Shown here: one piece after another, positions 7,962-9,794 of the stretch | How the letters are laid out: each line of letters starts with the position of its first letter | Position numbering within the stretch: the first letter of the stretch is position 1 | DNA from: Puniceicoccaceae bacterium | Lineage (GTDB): Bacteria; Verrucomicrobiota; Verrucomicrobiia; Opitutales; Coraliomargaritaceae | Length of the DNA stretch: 9,794 nt | Assembly: GCA_003566795.1 (NCBI GenBank) | Contig: PXBU01000163.1 | Span: forward strand, 1-9,794 | Direction of reading: 5' to 3' | The notes under the pieces: model-generated | The model's database searches: none | Told to the model about the DNA's origin: nothing | What the model saw: only the letters and a program-made list of their open reading frames with translations | Translations under genes and position numbers: made by a program

Positions 7962-9506
7962 ATGCTCACTGAATTTACCTCCCAACTTATTGCCGACACC
8001 GGCATCTCCACCGGCGACGAAGGCAAGGGCCGCGTCATCCTCGAAATCGTGCATGAATTGCGCGACTTGACGGGGCGCGACGACGCGGTCGCCGCCGTCA
8101 TGAAGGTCAACGGCGGCTCCAACTCCGGGCACACCGTGGCCGGACTCAAACTGAACCTCCTGCCCGGAGGTGTCGCCGACCCGCTGATTCCATATTTACC
8201 GATTGGCTGCGGTGTCGTCGCAGATCCACAAAAATTCCTCTGGGAGTGCGCCTATGCCGAGCTGCATGGCCACGTAGCACTCAAGCGGCTCGCCATCGAC
8301 GAGCGCAGCCTCATGTCGGACCTCTCCCACCGCTTATTGGACCTGGCCTGGGAGCACTACCGGGTGCATGTCTTGGGCGGCGAAGCCCGCGGCTCAACCG
8401 GCCGCGGCATCACGCCGGCTTACCTGGATGAAGTGGGGCAATTCCAGATCTACTTCGCCGACTTCCTCGGCTCGAAGGACTACTTTGCGGAAAAAATTCG
8501 TGCCCGCGTGGACCGGAGTATGCGCATTATTGAACATGTCTGCCAGGTCGCACCCGAGCGATGGTTCACATTCTTTAAAACCCTTACCGATGCCGAGACC
8601 CGCGCCAATGCCGAGATCATCGAGGCGGGCGCATTCCCCGCAGCAGCGTTCGACTTCAGCCAGTTCGCCGGCAAGCCCCCCTTCTCCCTCGACACAGACA
8701 AACTCATCGAAGTCTATTGGGAGGCCGGACAAATCCTTGCCCCGCAAATCTGCGATGTGCGCGAACTCATCCTGCGCGAACAGGACCGGGGCAACTATAT
8801 CATCGGCGAATTCGGCCAGGCCTACTGGTTGGACAAACGCCACGGCTTTCCGCCCAACGTCACCGCCTCGCACACCTTCACGCCTGAGTTTTTCCAATCC
8901 GCCGGCATCCCGGCGCAGCCCATCCACAACGTCGGTTGCTGCAAGGCCTACGACACCAAGGTCGGCACCCACACCTTTATCTCCGAGATCGCTCTCGACC
9001 ACCCGCTCAGCACCAAGCTGCGCGAGATCGAGTTCGGGGCCACCACCGGACGGCAACGCATGGTCGGCTGGTATGACGCCGTGGAAAAAGGGGACGCCCT
9101 CCGCTACGGCGGCTATCAGGATATCGTGCTCAACAAGCTCGACGCCCTCTCCCACTCCGGCGACTGGCAGGGCGAACTGCAAATCTGCACCGCCTACGAA
9201 GACAAACAGGGCAACATCCTCCACCACGTGCCCCGCAACGCCAAGGTGCACAAATCGCTCAAACCGGTTTACCAAAAACTCCCCGGTTGGAGCGAAGACC
9301 TCTCCGGAATCCGCTCCTTTAATCAACTCCCGGAAAATGCCAAGGTCTACGTCGCCTGGCTGCTAAAAGCCCTAATCGAGGTGGCCAACCATGGCGACCA
9401 ACACAAAGACCGTGTGCCCAACCTGCGCTACATCGGCGTCGGCCCCGAGCCTAAACAGATCATCAAGGACGTTCCCACCACCAAGGAGCTGCTTCGGCTT
9501 CCCTAA
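7962..9506 (+). CDS. purA: adenylosuccinate synthetase, long divergent form
   Basis: Joins IMP and aspartate using GTP, the first step from IMP to AMP. From the ATG at 7962 the protein has 514 residues, against about 430 for typical bacterial PurA. Recognisable motifs in order: GDEGKGR at 18-24 with catalytic Asp19; NGGSNSGHTV at 50-59 with catalytic His57; GSTGRGITPAYLDE at 144-157; FGQAYWLDKRHGFPPNVTAS at 284-303; KAYDTKVG at 328-335; FGATTGRQRMVGWYD at 358-372; NKLDAL at 391-396, the guanine-recognition K-x-D. Differences: the residues before GDEGKG are ST rather than QW, SNT is ASHT, and the terminal GPDR is GPEP. The frame is open back to 7869, but those 31 codons overlap the toxin gene and lack motif support. 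No Shine-Dalgarno is evident, so translation may depend on toxin read-through. Confidence 0.93.
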   Translation: MLTEFTSQLIADTGISTGDEGKGRVILEIVHELRDLTGRDDAVAAVMKVNGGSNSGHTVAGLKLNLLPGGVADPLIPYLPIGCGVVADPQKFLWECAYAELHGHVALKRLAIDERSLMSDLSHRLLDLAWEHYRVHVLGGEARGSTGRGITPAYLDEVGQFQIYFADFLGSKDYFAEKIRARVDRSMRIIEHVCQVAPERWFTFFKTLTDAETRANAEIIEAGAFPAAAFDFSQFAGKPPFSLDTDKLIEVYWEAGQILAPQICDVRELILREQDRGNYIIGEFGQAYWLDKRHGFPPNVTASHTFTPEFFQSAGIPAQPIHNVGCCKAYDTKVGTHTFISEIALDHPLSTKLREIEFGATTGRQRMVGWYDAVEKGDALRYGGYQDIVLNKLDALSHSGDWQGELQICTAYEDKQGNILHHVPRNAKVHKSLKPVYQKLPGWSEDLSGIRSFNQLPENAKVYVAWLLKALIEVANHGDQHKDRVPNLRYIGVGPEPKQIIKDVPTTKELLRLP

Positions 9507-9558
9507 GCTCTGGAGCTCTGGTATTCCTGTTTAAGCAAGTGTTTCGAACCTACAAAAT

Positions 9559-9584
9559 GTAGCGGAATGACGCTAGTCTTCTTT
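9559..9584 (+). repeat. REP-like element, degenerate copy; alternatively weak purA terminator
   Basis: GTAG (9559-9562) precedes CGGAATGAC, loop GCTA, then GTCTTCTTT. Only the inner GAC/GTC and scattered outer positions pair, so it looks like a decayed copy. An alternative fold, TAGCG (9560-9564) with CGCTA (9571-9575), is followed by GTCTTCTTTCT and could act as a weak intrinsic terminator for purA. Confidence 0.4.
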
Positions 9585-9612
9585 CTGATTCTCGGATCAA
9601 TTGGCCATCCAA

Positions 9613-9638
9613 CGGCACGACTCTCGTCGATCCGCTAC
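9613..9638 (-). repeat. REP-like element (GTAG + hairpin), second stem type
   Basis: Read on the minus strand: GTAG (9638-9635), CGGATCGAC, loop GAGA, GTCGTGCCG. Seven of nine stem positions pair, with a two-base mismatch in the middle (CGG..CGAC with GTCG..CCG). GTAG abuts the stem. Confidence 0.55.
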
Positions 9639-9665
9639 AATTGACGTCTGAATTAAAGTTCACCG

Positions 9666-9707
9666 CTGCCTTCTGCCTTCTGTCTCCTGTCTCCTGTCCT
9701 CTGTCTC
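9666..9707 (+). repeat. tandem heptamer pyrimidine repeat, six units
   Basis: Six consecutive 7-bp units of consensus CTGYCYY: CTGCCTT twice, CTGTCTC twice, CTGTCCT, CTGTCTC, then a degenerate CTCCGTCC. The tract is almost purely pyrimidine apart from one G per unit. It ends 13 bp before the marC-like start codon. Copy number could vary by strand slippage. Confidence 0.8.
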
Positions 9708-9720
9708 CTCCGTCCACAAG

Positions 9721-9794
9721 ATGGCTAATCTCGAATTCCTCCTCCTCTCATTCATATCGTTTTTTGCGATTCTGAATCCGTTCTCCATCGTCCC
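9721..9794 (+). CDS. MarC family integral membrane protein, N-terminal fragment
   Basis: Only the first 24 codons are inside the window: an ATG at 9721 opens MANLEFLLLSFISFFAILNP and continues FSIV into the right edge. The pattern of a short polar start, a Phe/Leu-rich helix and an (A/V)I-NP motif followed by small hydrophobic residues is typical of the first transmembrane segment of MarC (formerly UPF0056) proteins. These are inner-membrane proteins of about 200 residues and uncertain function. No strong ribosome binding site is visible, because the region upstream is the pyrimidine repeat and CCGTCCACAAG. With so little sequence, another membrane protein family cannot be excluded. Confidence 0.6.
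   Translation, partial: MANLEFLLLSFISFFAILNPFSIV

Larger units (their letters stand above)
9558..9639. repeat. inverted pair of REP-like elements (second BIME-like unit)
   Basis: TGTAGCGGA (9558-9566) is perfectly inverted as TCCGCTACA (9631-9639). Extending inward, the arms match at about 17 of 21 positions around a 40-bp spacer. Each arm is a GTAG followed by a hairpin with a four-base loop, as in the 3133-3255 cluster but with a different stem sequence. It lies downstream of purA. Confidence 0.6.

Noticed and set aside
8394..9326. Long open frame on the minus strand (310 codons) opposite purA, and another on the plus strand at 8368-9366
   Set aside because: Both overlap purA, whose motifs are clear throughout. 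Their compositions (Gly/Val/Asp-rich and Ser/Pro/Arg-rich) are typical of GC-rich shadow frames.

Overview
The window looks like chromosomal DNA from a GC-rich Gram-negative bacterium. A lipoprotein membrane-fusion protein paired with an RND pump implies two membranes, and MenC/MenE imply menaquinone respiration. My best guess is Verrucomicrobiota (Opitutales-like), from the overall character of the proteins and the style of the intergenic repeats. This is inference, because no rRNA or marker gene is present.

Layout, left to right. (1) 1-2552, minus strand: an efflux operon with a lipoprotein periplasmic adaptor, then an RND permease. The two share an ATGA stop/start, and the permease runs off the left edge. 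(2) 2691-3107, plus strand: a small DUF2721-type membrane protein, diverging from the efflux operon. (3) 3108-3348: a gene-free gap between convergent genes. It holds three copies of a GTAG-plus-hairpin element in alternating orientation (a BIME-like cluster). (4) 3349-5501, minus strand: menC and menE, overlapping by 28 bp. The menE product stops before the usual C-terminal catalytic-lysine motif. (5) 5543-7126, plus strand: guaB (IMP dehydrogenase) with an unusual Asp-to-Ser change in a conserved motif. (6) 7127-7343: a gap with one weak small-ORF candidate and a promoter-like sequence. (7) 7344-7951, plus strand: a PhD-type antitoxin and a PIN-domain (VapC-like) toxin. (8) 7962-9506, plus strand: a long, divergent adenylosuccinate synthetase (purA), starting 10 bp after the toxin. 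(9) 9507-9720: a gap with two more GTAG-plus-hairpin copies in inverted orientation and a tract of tandem heptamers. (10) 9721 to the right edge: the start of a MarC-family membrane protein gene.

Functionally, guaB and purA are the two enzymes that draw IMP towards GMP and towards AMP. Here a toxin-antitoxin pair sits between them, close enough that purA may be co-transcribed with the toxin. MenC makes o-succinylbenzoate and MenE activates it with CoA, which are consecutive menaquinone steps. The least ordinary signal is the repeat family. Five elements in two intergenic gaps share TGTAGC or TGGTAGC followed by a hairpin with a four-base loop. Compensatory base changes between copies match the architecture of REP elements mobilised by RAYT (TnpA-REP) transposases. 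No RAYT gene is in the window.
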